DNA of 18,091 nucleotides from Methylococcus sp. UBA6136 (GCA_002423305.1 DIVI01000131.1:1-18091); one strand, 5' to 3'. Positions 1-7,618 are shown, counted from the first letter of the stretch. Numbers and translations are program-made. Notes: a model not told the origin generated them from the letters alone.

Positions 1-578
1 TGCCGAATGGCTTTCCGGTGAGTCGCGAGGAATGCGACCAATTGCTGAGAAAGGTCGATGCCCTGTTACCAGGAACCCGCCTCGTCATCATCAGCGGTTC
101 GGTTCCTGACCCGGCGGCAAATGGACTTTATGCCGATATTCTTGCGCTCTGTGATATTGCCGGCATCGCATGCTGGCTGGATGCCCATGGCACAGCCCTC
201 AATCGGGCTCTGGAGAGCGGTCATCCCCCGCTACTCGCCAAGCCCAACCGAGAAGAATACGCACAGACCGATCAATGGCATCGGGTCAAGGAAGTTCACG
301 TCACGGATGGCGATGCGCCCGTGGAAATCAGCGTCGCCGGCGAAGGCCAATGGCAGGTCACCCCCCCAGCGATTCAGCAGCGCAATCCTGTCGGATGTGG
401 CGACTGTTACCTGGCGGGCCTGGCCCATGGCTGGCTGCTGGGCTGGCCGCTCGAAGAGCGACTGCGGATGGCTTCCGCGGCGGGCGCGGCTAACGCTCTG
501 CGGGCTGATGTGGCAATGATTATCTCCCACGAGATTGAATCGCTGCTCGGCGCCGTCAGGGTCGAGCGGCTATCATGA
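1..578 (+). CDS. PfkB-family sugar kinase, probable 1-phosphofructokinase/hexose kinase, 3' part
   Basis: This is the C-terminal part (about 190 residues) of a ribokinase/PfkB-family kinase, which moves phosphate from ATP to a phosphorylated or free sugar. The reading frame is open through the left edge, so the real start lies outside the window; the GTG at 18 is internal. Seen in the sequence: the strand-turn ISGSVPD, the KPNREE motif typical of the FruK/LacC group, and the C-terminal PfkB signature as NPVGCGDCYLAG, whose Asp (nt 402-404) is the expected catalytic base. The usual GAGD is GCGD here. The Ala-to-Cys and following Ser-to-Cys changes leave the anion hole plausible. By family, 1-phosphofructokinase (FruK) or tagatose-6-phosphate kinase (LacC) are the closest groups. 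No fru or lac neighbours are visible to decide between them. It converges on the hydrolase gene that ends at 622. Confidence 0.85.
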   Translation, partial: PNGFPVSREECDQLLRKVDALLPGTRLVIISGSVPDPAANGLYADILALCDIAGIACWLDAHGTALNRALESGHPPLLAKPNREEYAQTDQWHRVKEVHVTDGDAPVEISVAGEGQWQVTPPAIQQRNPVGCGDCYLAGLAHGWLLGWPLEERLRMASAAGAANALRADVAMIISHEIESLLGAVRVERLS

Positions 579-598
579 CGTCGGACAGCCGCCCATCA

Positions 599-618
599 GC
601 ACTTCGATGCAGAAGTGC
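599..618. terminator. Short hairpin between convergent genes
   Basis: A perfect 7-bp inverted repeat (GCACTTC, 6-nt loop, GAAGTGC) fills the 43-bp gap between two convergent genes. It has no T-run on either side, so it is at best a weak or factor-assisted bidirectional terminator. Confidence 0.35.
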
Positions 619-621
619 ACA

Positions 622-1620
622 TCATGCTGCGGCGGACTGAAGGGCTTCGAGAAAGAATGCCGGGATGCGCCGCTCCAGCCAATACTCCGGGCGACAGGGA
701 ACACGGCCACCCACAAAACCCACGTGCCCCCCGGAATCAGCTACTTCCAGTGACACAGCAGGTGAAAGCTCGCTGGGCTCGGGCAGCACGGCCGGTGTCA
801 TGAAGGGATCGTTACGCGACTGAATCACCAGTGTCGGTCGGCGAATGTGCTGCAAATACTGTCGCGCACTGGATTGATCGTAGTAATCCTGGGCATCCCG
901 AAACCCATAAAGCCCCGCCACCACCCGACTGTCATACCCCCAGAACGACTGGATCGGCGACAGGTCGCCCAGTCCGGCGAGTTTGTCAGCTTCTTCGTAT
1001 CGGCCGATCGTTTCCAGGTGACGCTGTTTATCGCGCACATAGTCCTTCAGTTCCAGCAACAGCTGGTTCCGGTAGAGACGGGAGGCGCCCTGGTCAAGTC
1101 GTTCCGCACAAAGATCCAACCTGAGCGGGACACAGACCGCGGCTGCGGCCATCAACTCGACTTGATCGCCCCGCTCCCCCAACCATTTCAGCAGGACATT
1201 CCCGCCGAGCGAATAACCCACGGCCGCAATGACGGCCTCTTCGTGTCGCCGGCGCAAAGTGTCATAGACAAAATCAAGATCACGGGTATCACCCGAGTGA
1301 TAGCCGTGCGCGGTGAGATTTGGCTCGCCACTGCAACCCCGAAAATTCATCGCGGCGCTGCGCCAGCCATATTTGTCCAGTACCGACTGCATGCCGCGAA
1401 TGTAAGGTGAACGGGAAGAACCGGAAAGACCATGCAACAGAATAACGATAGGCCCCTCGTCCGGACCCAGCCAGTCAATATCGAGAAAGTCGCCGTCGGG
1501 CGTTGCCAGCCGCTCGCGGCGGGTCACCGGGGTGGGCCGACGTCGAAACAGCGGCTGCCACAGCGTTTGAAGATGCGGCCCGGGCAGCCACCAGGCTGGC
1601 TTGAATGAGTGGGTTTCCAT
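622..1620 (-). CDS. YheT-type alpha/beta-hydrolase
   Basis: A 332-residue cytosolic serine hydrolase of the YheT/ABHD (UPF0017) family. The enzymes are esterase-like, but the natural substrate in bacteria is not established. Seen: the N-terminal PGPHLQTLWQPLFRR segment diagnostic of YheT; oxyanion strand VILLHGLSGSS (about 59-69); nucleophile elbow GYSLGG with Ser137; acid in SRNDPF (Asp271); His299 in GGHVGF. The triad is complete and the length matches E. coli YheT (about 340). The start ATG lies 9 bp after the stop of the upstream outer-membrane gene, with AGGAA about 12 bp ahead. It is probably the last gene of the peroxiredoxin/outer-membrane/hydrolase operon. Nothing looks truncated. 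Confidence 0.9.
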   Translation of the reverse strand: METHSFKPAWWLPGPHLQTLWQPLFRRRPTPVTRRERLATPDGDFLDIDWLGPDEGPIVILLHGLSGSSRSPYIRGMQSVLDKYGWRSAAMNFRGCSGEPNLTAHGYHSGDTRDLDFVYDTLRRRHEEAVIAAVGYSLGGNVLLKWLGERGDQVELMAAAAVCVPLRLDLCAERLDQGASRLYRNQLLLELKDYVRDKQRHLETIGRYEEADKLAGLGDLSPIQSFWGYDSRVVAGLYGFRDAQDYYDQSSARQYLQHIRRPTLVIQSRNDPFMTPAVLPEPSELSPAVSLEVADSGGHVGFVGGRVPCRPEYWLERRIPAFFLEALQSAAA

Positions 1621-1629
1621 GCGAAATCG

Positions 1630-2592
1630 CTATTCCTGATCGGGCTTCCAACCCAACATCGTCAGGCTCACCATCAGGACCTGGCCGTCGAGACGGGAAC
1701 GCGCCTCGATATCCCACTCATAGCGGGCGGTCAGCTTGGCCCTCAGTTGCGGGATTAGGACGCCCACTTCCGGGCCCAGACCCACCGCAAATTCACTCAA
1801 CCCCTGTGCGCTCGTGGGCAGGGCAGACCCGGTGTCCGCTGCAACCTGCCACATCGCATACCCCGCCAAACCTACATCCAGAATCTTGAAGAAACGCCCT
1901 CCCAAGCCACCTTGGATTTGCACCGCATCCCCGCGCTTTAAGTCCAGGTTCAGTTTCTTTTCATAGATGTTGTAACTGGTCAGTGCGGACAAGCGAAGTG
2001 AGCGCTCATCATCAAAAAAGACCGTGCCTCCAGCCGATACCTGCTGGGACCACTGCGGCTGATTCAAACCCTTTCGATTCAGCTGTGAGGTGGGCGCATA
2101 GATACTGTAGGAAGAGGTGATATCCACGCGGGGCAAACGCCAACCCAGTTTCAGGGGCTCGATGAAGATATCCCCCAAGCCCTCGCGATCAAGGAATGTA
2201 TAGGGTTGATCGGATTTGACACTGATCCCGGAAATCGGAACACCAAAGGCCGCCGTCAGATAGGGGCCCTCCCCCAGTTTCCAGGTCCCTGCAATCGCAA
2301 ATACGTTGGCAAAGCCACTGCTACTAAATCCCTTGACGGGGAGAGGATTCCCTCTCCGATCGTTCAATCGGTCTCCGGTCAGGTAGATGAATCGATTACC
2401 AAAATAGATACCTTCATCCGGCTGTGAGCCGGCATCCAGACCAATGGTCCCCAGGACCCTCTGACCAAACTCACCATCCGCAAGAACCGAATTCGAGAAT
2501 AGCAGGAGGCTAGCCAAAAAGGCTAAGCGGGCAAATCGCCTGAAATCGTCACAAAAGCCAGAAAATCCATGCACCAGATCTTTACCCATCAA
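1630..2592 (-). CDS. Outer-membrane protein of the phenol-degradation meta-pathway (MetA/SphA-like) type
   Basis: A 320-residue predicted outer-membrane beta-barrel. Residues about 20-38 form a signal peptide (hydrophobic core AFLASLLLF, probable cut after SVLA). The rest alternates short amphipathic strands with aromatic ends (for example YFGNRFIYLTGD, GLGDIFIEPLKLGWRLP, SSYSIYAPTS, YAMWQVAAD, LTARYEWDIEARSRL) and ends in a strand region (VLMVSLTMLGWKPDQE). GLGDIFIEPLKLGW followed by SYSIYAPTS is typical of the family named for 'meta-pathway of phenol degradation' proteins (Phenol_MetA_deg), which are thought to be porin-like channels for hydrophobic compounds; direct evidence in that family is thin. 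ATG codons at 2592 and 2589 are both possible starts. It lies 31 bp after the peroxiredoxin and 9 bp before the YheT-type gene, so it is the middle gene of an operon. The substrate is unknown. Confidence 0.7.
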   Translation of the reverse strand: MMGKDLVHGFSGFCDDFRRFARLAFLASLLLFSNSVLADGEFGQRVLGTIGLDAGSQPDEGIYFGNRFIYLTGDRLNDRRGNPLPVKGFSSSGFANVFAIAGTWKLGEGPYLTAAFGVPISGISVKSDQPYTFLDREGLGDIFIEPLKLGWRLPRVDITSSYSIYAPTSQLNRKGLNQPQWSQQVSAGGTVFFDDERSLRLSALTSYNIYEKKLNLDLKRGDAVQIQGGLGGRFFKILDVGLAGYAMWQVAADTGSALPTSAQGLSEFAVGLGPEVGVLIPQLRAKLTARYEWDIEARSRLDGQVLMVSLTMLGWKPDQE

Positions 2593-2623
2593 CGAATCCG
2601 GCTCAAACGGAGGTACAAACGGA

Positions 2624-3163
2624 TCACCCCGCCCCCTTCAGTTTTTTGAGGCGTTCGGCCACCACAGCGGCATCCAGTGCAGGATCGACATCATCATTAA
2701 TATCGCGGATAACTAGTTCAGGGTCGATGATGAATGTCCAGCGCTTGGCCATTTTCATGACCGGTATTTTCACGCTATAAGCTTCTGTGACGAGGGCATC
2801 GGGATCAGACAATAGCGGAAAATTGAGACGGTGTTTTTTGTGGAAATCCGCAAGAGCAGCCACGTCATCGGTGCTGACGCCATACACCTCAGCGTTCTGA
2901 TTCCGAATTAGTTGGATGGAATCACGAAAGGCGCAAGCCTGGGTGGTACAACCGGGAGTGCCGGCCTTAGGATAAAAGTACAGCACCGTCCAACCCCTGC
3001 CGGCTCGTGAGACCAGGGCGACCTCCTGACCCTCCTGATTTTTCAGCTGAAAACCGGGTGCTTTTTGGCCAACCGCCAGGGGCTCTGCCCCAACGCCTGC
3101 CCCATAGAGACTCCCCGCGAACAGCAGGACAGCGATCAATTTAAGCCAGTGATCTCGTTTCAT
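2624..3163 (-). CDS. Exported peroxiredoxin of the BCP/PrxQ type
   Basis: A 179-residue thiol peroxidase of the AhpC/TSA superfamily, reducing hydrogen peroxide or organic hydroperoxides. The N-terminus (about 1-26: Lys/Arg start, hydrophobic LIAVLLFAGSLYGAG, then GAEP) is a signal peptide, so it should act in the periplasm; E. coli BCP is cytosolic. The active-site motif is PKAGTPGCTTQAC: Thr69, peroxidatic Cys72 and resolving Cys77, with the five-residue Cys spacing of the BCP alpha-2 subgroup. The reduction partner in the periplasm is not visible here. The start is supported by GAGGT seven bases upstream of the ATG. It is the first gene of the probable operon with the outer-membrane protein and the YheT-type hydrolase. 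Confidence 0.92.
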   Translation of the reverse strand: MKRDHWLKLIAVLLFAGSLYGAGVGAEPLAVGQKAPGFQLKNQEGQEVALVSRAGRGWTVLYFYPKAGTPGCTTQACAFRDSIQLIRNQNAEVYGVSTDDVAALADFHKKHRLNFPLLSDPDALVTEAYSVKIPVMKMAKRWTFIIDPELVIRDINDDVDPALDAAVVAERLKKLKGAG

Positions 3164-3284
3164 TCCGTGACCTCAATCAGTTATTTTCGAAGTAGAAGAT
3201 GCCATCTTCGGACCCTGGACTGCCCGGCCAGTTCGTTATCATCGACAATTTGATGCAAAAGTCCTCCTCAACAGAGGTCTCCGC

Positions 3285-3743
3285 TCACTGTCCCTCGGAC
3301 TCAATGGGTGCCACCTCGAAAGGTAGCGGGCTGATTGGACGTGTCTCCTCCTTTTTTGCCGCTTGAGCCAGTTCATCTAGATTGGTCCGACATAACTCGA
3401 GACACTCATCCAACTGCTGCCCGCAACTATCAAACTCCTCTACTGGCGGCGAGGGAGCAATGCAGGGATTATTGGGGGAGGACTCAAACCCGGGGTACTT
3501 ACGTAGGCAAATCCAGTAATTCTGTTTGGCCTGCTCGAAAGTCAACCGCTGCTCCCGATTTTTTTTGGCAAAAAACTGGCTGCAGACCTCCCCATTTTTA
3601 AGACATTGGTGACCGCACGCAGCCTTGGATTCTTCATCCGGCTCGGTTGCCGGGCCTAACCATGAACAACTGCAGAAAATCAGACAAAAGGCCAAGGGTA
3701 GTCCGCTTCTCAAGATGAGACGGCATGGCAGGAAATCAGGCAT
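3285..3743 (-). CDS. Cysteine-rich lipoprotein, unknown function
   Basis: I do not recognise this family. The open frame reaches back to 3884, but the ATG at 3743 is the better start: it places a signal sequence (about residues 5-25) directly at the N-terminus and ends it in IFCSC, a passable lipobox with lipidated Cys26 (Cys20 or Cys24 are less likely). The mature protein has eight further cysteines (43, 47, 54, 79, 94, 107, 114, 118 in the 152-residue form). They are arranged as CX3C-X6-C near the front and C-X6-CX3C near the end, so the two ends mirror each other. The middle (about 58-80) is charged and helical. The tail is Pro- and Glu-rich and probably disordered. It is likely an envelope lipoprotein stabilised by disulfides. 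The gene is divergent from the exported protein at 3890; no RBS is obvious at either ATG (3743 or 3794). Confidence 0.6.
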   Translation of the reverse strand: MPDFLPCRLILRSGLPLAFCLIFCSCSWLGPATEPDEESKAACGHQCLKNGEVCSQFFAKKNREQRLTFEQAKQNYWICLRKYPGFESSPNNPCIAPSPPVEEFDSCGQQLDECLELCRTNLDELAQAAKKEETRPISPLPFEVAPIESEGQ

Positions 3744-3782
3744 GGCTTGAGGGAAATCGTGGCAGCGGAGGGTACTAAAAAA

Positions 3783-3813
3783 TTGATGACGCATCGTTAT
3801 GAGTGGATATATT
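3783..3813 (+). promoter_or_regulatory. Possible sigma70-type promoter for the gene at 3890
   Basis: TTGATG (3783-3788) and TATATT (3808-3813) resemble -35 and -10 boxes, with a rather long 19-bp spacer. They lie in the gap between the divergent starts chosen at 3743 and 3890. This rests on pattern matching only. Confidence 0.25.
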
Positions 3814-3889
3814 CTGCGACACACGGGCCCATGCCGAAAGGTTGCTGAATGGCCATCCCACGCCCCTATTGAAACCCAGCTCAAACCCT

Positions 3890-4273
3890 ATGTCCTTACA
3901 ATCCCGGCTTGCGACCACGATGCCGCTGCTGTTGTCACTCATCGGGCTATTCACCGGCGCACAGGCAAACATGGACAATGACACCCAGAAAGCCCTCATC
4001 ATCAAGGACTTGAGGGAATGCGGTCACGGCGAATACATCATGTTCACAGTGCTGTGGAAGGGCGTGGTCGGCATCGCGACGGAGCCCTTTCTTTTCGGCT
4101 GGAGCAAGCCCCGCATCGGCGACCAATTATCCGGCTCCTTTCTCGAATCCGGCACCATGGAGGCAACCTACCTCGACAAAGGGGACACCACTCGTCTGGA
4201 CATTTTAAAAACCGGAATTCCCATTGAAAATCAGGGCGCCCTGGTAATGGAATATTGTGAAGGTGCCCGCTGA
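3890..4273 (+). CDS. Small exported protein, unknown function
   Basis: A 127-residue protein of unknown family. The frame is open from 3803, but the ATG at 3890 gives a proper signal peptide: MSLQSR, then a hydrophobic stretch to about residue 22 and a cut after GAQA (26). The upstream 29 residues would bury it. The mature part is about 100 residues and mixed alpha/beta in look (LRECGHGEY, then VLWKGVVGIATEPFLFGW, then DTTRLDILKTGIP), with two cysteines, in LREC and near the C-terminus (MEYCEG), that could pair in the periplasm. No catalytic motif is seen. It belongs to a run of small envelope proteins, with 126 bp to the next gene. The alternative start at 3920 (second Met of the signal sequence) is possible. 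Confidence 0.55.
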   Translation: MSLQSRLATTMPLLLSLIGLFTGAQANMDNDTQKALIIKDLRECGHGEYIMFTVLWKGVVGIATEPFLFGWSKPRIGDQLSGSFLESGTMEATYLDKGDTTRLDILKTGIPIENQGALVMEYCEGAR

Positions 4274-4399
4274 ATGTCGATTGGATTTGACGGAGGTGCG
4301 GTTTTCCCATAGCTTCATACATACAAGTTTTGAGGCAGGGCTTTCAGTAACCCATGCACTTGATTCAACCCATCCTACCCTGTTTCCTGAGAGCGACAC

Positions 4400-4708
4400 A
4401 TGACTACATATTGTTTCAAACCCGTCGCCGTGGCCTTGCTTGTCTTGATGCTCGCTGGCTGCACCAGTGTTCGCTCACGCACCGACATGGCTGCTGACGA
4501 TTGGAAAGTTTACCCGGGAGTTCGGCGCGACTTCTCGGATCTGGATGATGCCTTTGCCGGCAAACTCAGAGGACCCGATTGGACGGCCGCCATGGTGATC
4601 CCCATTCTGTTGGGCGACATTCCCTTTTCAACCTTGGTGGATACCGCCGCCCTGCCCTATGACATCTACCGGGTAGAGAAAATGCCAAATGAATCAGCTC
4701 AGCCCTGA
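4400..4708 (+). CDS. YceK/YidQ-family lipoprotein
   Basis: A 102-residue lipoprotein. The signal peptide (VAVALLVLMLAGC) ends in a textbook LAGC lipobox, with Cys21 the lipidated residue. The body carries the pattern of the YceK/YidQ (DUF1375) family: YPGVRRDF, then IPFSTLVDTAALPYDIYR, matching the E. coli arrangement YPGV...D...LDLPFSLVFDTLLLPIDI. The next residue after the lipid Cys is Thr, not Asp, so outer-membrane sorting is expected. The function of the family is not known. Its 3' end is followed by 100 non-coding bases before the next start. Confidence 0.85.
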   Translation: MTTYCFKPVAVALLVLMLAGCTSVRSRTDMAADDWKVYPGVRRDFSDLDDAFAGKLRGPDWTAAMVIPILLGDIPFSTLVDTAALPYDIYRVEKMPNESAQP

Positions 4709-4808
4709 TACTTGCTTACCAGCAAACGGCGATCATCACCCACGGGCCATAAAATACGCAGTGAAACCCGGCAGTAGTCCATCATCACCGCTACTCGCCG
4801 GAAATCCA

Positions 4809-5171
4809 ATGAAGCGACCCTGTTTACACAAGCGGTTTTCATTTGTGTTGACCTTATTGCCACTAACCGTGTTGGGAGCGTCCAATGGCACACGCTTGCA
4901 GTCGTATTGCAAAGATCACCGCGGAAGCGGCGCAGAAAATTCCGCCGATCCCTCCCGTGCTCCGGAAATTGCCTTCTGCGAGGGTTACATCACGGCCATC
5001 TCCGAAGCAAACAATGGCATGGGTTATTGCCGGCGAACCGCCGCCGAACGTTCTCCCAGCTTCGAGCGCGAGGCCCTGCAGCGCTTTCTCATCGCCCATC
5101 CCGAAAGACTTCATGAACCCGCGCATCAACTTGTGCTGGATGCCTTGCGGCAAAATTTCCCCTGTTTGTGA
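4809..5171 (+). CDS. Rap1a/Tai-like secreted protein
   Basis: A 120-residue exported protein. The frame is open from 4689, overlapping the previous gene, but the ATG at 4809 sits directly before the signal peptide (KRPCLHKRF basic part, hydrophobic to VLGAS at about 25), so that start is preferred. The mature part fits the Rap1a/Tai immunity-protein family: Cys34; FCEGYITAISEA around Cys57; YCRR at Cys74; a helix with SFEREALQRFLIAHPERLHEPAHQ; and a terminal LVLDALRQNFPC with Cys119. The spaced cysteines and the 'hPe...fPC' ending are the family hallmarks. In Serratia, related proteins protect against type VI secretion amidase effectors. No effector or secretion gene is visible here, and most family members are uncharacterised, so the immunity role is only a possibility. 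Confidence 0.7.
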   Translation: MKRPCLHKRFSFVLTLLPLTVLGASNGTRLQSYCKDHRGSGAENSADPSRAPEIAFCEGYITAISEANNGMGYCRRTAAERSPSFEREALQRFLIAHPERLHEPAHQLVLDALRQNFPCL

Positions 5172-5197
5172 CTGAACTCTGTGAGTAGGCAAGCCTC

Positions 5198-5509
5198 TTG
5201 AAGCTCCCGGTCTTCGCGCTGTTCAGCTTCTTGTTGAGTGCCTGTTCCACCATCGGGGAAGACTTTGAGTTTGAACGTGCGCGCCAGATCCAGAACGGCA
5301 TGACGCGAGAGGAAGTCATTGCCATCATGGGCTCAGCGCCATCAGACATCGAGGGCGGCGACCATGGCAAGTTGGTCTGGCTATTTTCCTCGGCAGATCC
5401 GTTGAATGTCCACCTGAAGCGCGTAAGTTTCAGCTTCGATGACCAGGGGAAACTCTACGGAATTCCCAAGGAGGGAATCATGGATGGCGGGGATGAGGAC
5501 CGCTACTGA
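5198..5509 (+). CDS. Small BamE/SmpA-like lipoprotein
   Basis: A 103-residue lipoprotein with a TTG start. An in-frame TAG at 5186-5188 rules out any earlier start. The signal peptide MKLPVFALFSFLLSAC ends in an LSAC lipobox (Cys16). After it comes the SmpA/OmlA-type motif IQNGMTREEVIAIMGSAPS (about 32-50: 'G-M-T-xx-E-V-xxx-hG-x-P'), then a short beta region ending VSFSFDDQGKLYGI. This motif marks the BamE-like fold, shared by the Bam-complex subunit and many unrelated small lipoproteins. Since BamE normally has its own conserved neighbourhood, this is more likely a paralogue than BamE itself. It is the last of the small envelope genes before the ABC operon, 26 bp after the preceding stop. 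Confidence 0.75.
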   Translation: MKLPVFALFSFLLSACSTIGEDFEFERARQIQNGMTREEVIAIMGSAPSDIEGGDHGKLVWLFSSADPLNVHLKRVSFSFDDQGKLYGIPKEGIMDGGDEDRY

Positions 5510-5519
5510 CCTCAATCCT

Positions 5520-5540
5520 CAGCCTTGTCACAACAGGCTG
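5520..5540 (+). repeat. Inverted repeat ahead of the ABC operon
   Basis: CAGCCT and AGGCTG form a perfect 6-bp inverted repeat with a 9-nt centre, in the 58-bp gap before the ABC operon. It could be a weak stop for the lipoprotein gene (no T-run) or an operator. TTGTCA inside it resembles a -35 box, but no well-spaced -10 follows. Confidence 0.25.
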
Positions 5541-5567
5541 CTCTCCTAATCCAACCACCGAGACTGG

Positions 5568-7604
5568 ATGAATATCCTTTCCGACTCCCTGAAACGCCTG
5601 GCCCTTGCGCTGTCGCTGATCCTTTTTGCGGCCGCCATGTTGCTATGGTCTGACCGGCATTCCCGCCATCGGGATAGCCGACCGCCGACCAGCGTCTCCA
5701 GCCATATTCCCATCGCCTTGTTGCTGCACAGCTCCAGCCCGGTCCTGGATGAAACCCGTCAGGGCGTATTGGATGGCTTGGCGGCGCATGGCTTCAGGGA
5801 GGGTGAGACGATCAGCATCACCACCTACAATCCGGAAGGTGACCTTCCGATCGGCAACCTCATGGCCCAGAAAATCGCTGGGGGAAATGACCGGCTCGCC
5901 ATCTCGATTTCCACGGTGATGCTGCAAGCGCTGGCCAATGCCAATCGCAGCGGACGCATTCCCCATGTCTTTGGCGCAGTGACCTCACCGGTCGGTGCCG
6001 GCGTCGGCATCAAGGCGCTGGATAGCCTGGACAAACCGCCCCAGCTGACCGGCATCGGCACGCCGCAGCCAGTGGCGGATATTTTTCGGCTGGCGAAAAA
6101 AATCAACTCCAGGCTAAAGACCGTGGGCGTGGTCTGGAATCCAGCCGAGATCAACTCAGAAATCTGTACGCAAAGGGCCCGGGATGTTGCCAGGGAACTT
6201 GGGTTGACGCTGCTTGAGGCGCCCATCGAACAGACCAAGGACATTCGTGAAGCGGCGGAATCCCTGGTGTCCCGAGGGGTGGAGGCATTCTGGACCGGGG
6301 GCGATGCAACCGTCAGCAACGCCGTGGATAGCCTGATGGGTGTCGCCCGGTCGGCCCGTATTCCGGTCTTCTCCAACATGGCCGGACACGTGAAACGGGG
6401 CGGGCTGTTTGACCTGGGCGCCAGTTACTTTGAAGTCGGCCAGGAAATAGCGCGGATCGCCAGCGAAATTCTGGCTGGAAAGGATCCCTCCCGGATAGCG
6501 GTTCGGAATTTCGTTCCGCGTCACATTCTGCTGAATGAACAGGTCAGACAGAATCTGCGAGGAGACTGGCGTTTCGATGATGCACTCAGGGCAAGTGCTT
6601 CCGAAATCGTCGGTGTCGATGGCTCCATCCGGCCGGGCCAGTTGGTAACACCCACCGCAATCACGCCATCCACCCCCCCGGTCCCGACAGCCCGGGATCA
6701 CCCCTGGAAGCTGAAACGCATCCTATACATCGAATCGCCGCCGGCCGAGGAAGCCGTGCAGGGCATGGATGCGGGCTTCAAGGCGGCCGGTCTGGTTGCT
6801 GGTCGCGACTATGTGCTCACCGGCGCTTCTGCTCAGGGCGACATGTCGATCCTTCCGGCCCTGGCTGATGCCACAGTCAGCGACGGCACGGAATTGCTGA
6901 TCACCTTCTCCACGCCCACCCTGCAAACGGCCGTGCAGAAAATCAGGCATTTGCCGGTGGTCTTTACCTTCGTGGCCGACCCCGTCGTGGCCGGCGCCGG
7001 GCAGGACAACGAGCATCACCTGCCCAACATCACCGGCATCTACACACTCGGCCCTTATGCCGAAATGGTGGAACTGCTGGCGCGGGATTTTCCCCAATAC
7101 CGAAGGATTGGAACGCTGTTTTCCCCCGCCGAGGACAATTCGGTTCACAACAAGGATATCTTCATCAAAGAAGCGGCCAAACGCGGAATCACGGTTACCA
7201 GCATCCCGGTCAACTCGGCCGGGGAACTGCCGGATGCGGCCCTGGCGATTGCCGCCAAACCCATCGACGCGATCGTCCAGATACTCGACAACCAGTCCTC
7301 TTCCGGGTTTACCGCCATTGCCCGCGCCGCCGTGCGGGCCCGAAAACCCCTGTTCAGCTTCATCGAGTCCGGCGTTCGCCAGGGCGCGGCGGTCGGCGTC
7401 ACCATGAGCTATCACCAGGCCGGATATGAAGCGGCGATGATGGTCGCTCGCATCATGCGGGGTGAATCACCCACGACCATCCCGTTTGCGCGACCGGGCC
7501 AGGTTCGCCTTATCGTCAGCGAAGAAAATGCCCGGCGACTGGGCATAACACTGCCGGCCAAACTGGTCCAGCGCGCGGATGTCCGGCTGGAAAGCCCTCA
7601 CTGA
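5568..7604 (+). CDS. Membrane-anchored tandem substrate-binding protein, ABC_sub_bind (COG2984) type
   Basis: A 678-residue ABC-importer binding protein, about twice the usual length. Residues 10-27 are hydrophobic (LALALSLILFAAAMLLW) with no clear cleavage site or lipobox, so they may be an uncleaved anchor holding the protein at the outer face of the inner membrane. Two full ABC_sub_bind modules follow: about 47-330 (PIALLLHSSSPVLDETRQGVLDGL through FVPRHILLNEQ) and about 382-668 (KRILYIESPPAEEAVQGMDAGF through VRLIVSEENARRLGITLP). A 50-residue Pro-rich linker joins them. Each has the repeated landmarks: V-F-G/T-A/V-x-DP or TSPV; TGI(Y/G)T; a middle strand KTVGVVWNP or RRIGTLFSP; and a P-V/L-F-S near the end. 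Known relatives serve TrpXYZ-like uptake of aromatic amino acids; the ligand here cannot be read. The next gene starts 14 bp downstream, after GGAAAG. Confidence 0.88.
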   Translation: MNILSDSLKRLALALSLILFAAAMLLWSDRHSRHRDSRPPTSVSSHIPIALLLHSSSPVLDETRQGVLDGLAAHGFREGETISITTYNPEGDLPIGNLMAQKIAGGNDRLAISISTVMLQALANANRSGRIPHVFGAVTSPVGAGVGIKALDSLDKPPQLTGIGTPQPVADIFRLAKKINSRLKTVGVVWNPAEINSEICTQRARDVARELGLTLLEAPIEQTKDIREAAESLVSRGVEAFWTGGDATVSNAVDSLMGVARSARIPVFSNMAGHVKRGGLFDLGASYFEVGQEIARIASEILAGKDPSRIAVRNFVPRHILLNEQVRQNLRGDWRFDDALRASASEIVGVDGSIRPGQLVTPTAITPSTPPVPTARDHPWKLKRILYIESPPAEEAVQGMDAGFKAAGLVAGRDYVLTGASAQGDMSILPALADATVSDGTELLITFSTPTLQTAVQKIRHLPVVFTFVADPVVAGAGQDNEHHLPNITGIYTLGPYAEMVELLARDFPQYRRIGTLFSPAEDNSVHNKDIFIKEAAKRGITVTSIPVNSAGELPDAALAIAAKPIDAIVQILDNQSSSGFTAIARAAVRARKPLFSFIESGVRQGAAVGVTMSYHQAGYEAAMMVARIMRGESPTTIPFARPGQVRLIVSEENARRLGITLPAKLVQRADVRLESPH

Positions 7605-7618
7605 TCCGGAAAGCTGCC

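Noticed and set aside
847..1410. Plus-strand frame of 187 residues opposite the YheT-type gene
   Set aside because: The minus-strand hydrolase has a full catalytic triad and family signature; the opposite frame has nothing recognisable.
3195..3209. GAAGAT-GCC-ATCTTC inverted repeat ahead of the peroxiredoxin
   Set aside because: Only six pairs and no promoter or other signal to give it meaning; within chance expectation.
6723..7415. Long antisense frame inside the binding-protein gene
   Set aside because: Gly/Arg/Asp-rich translation typical of a shadow of GC-rich coding sequence.
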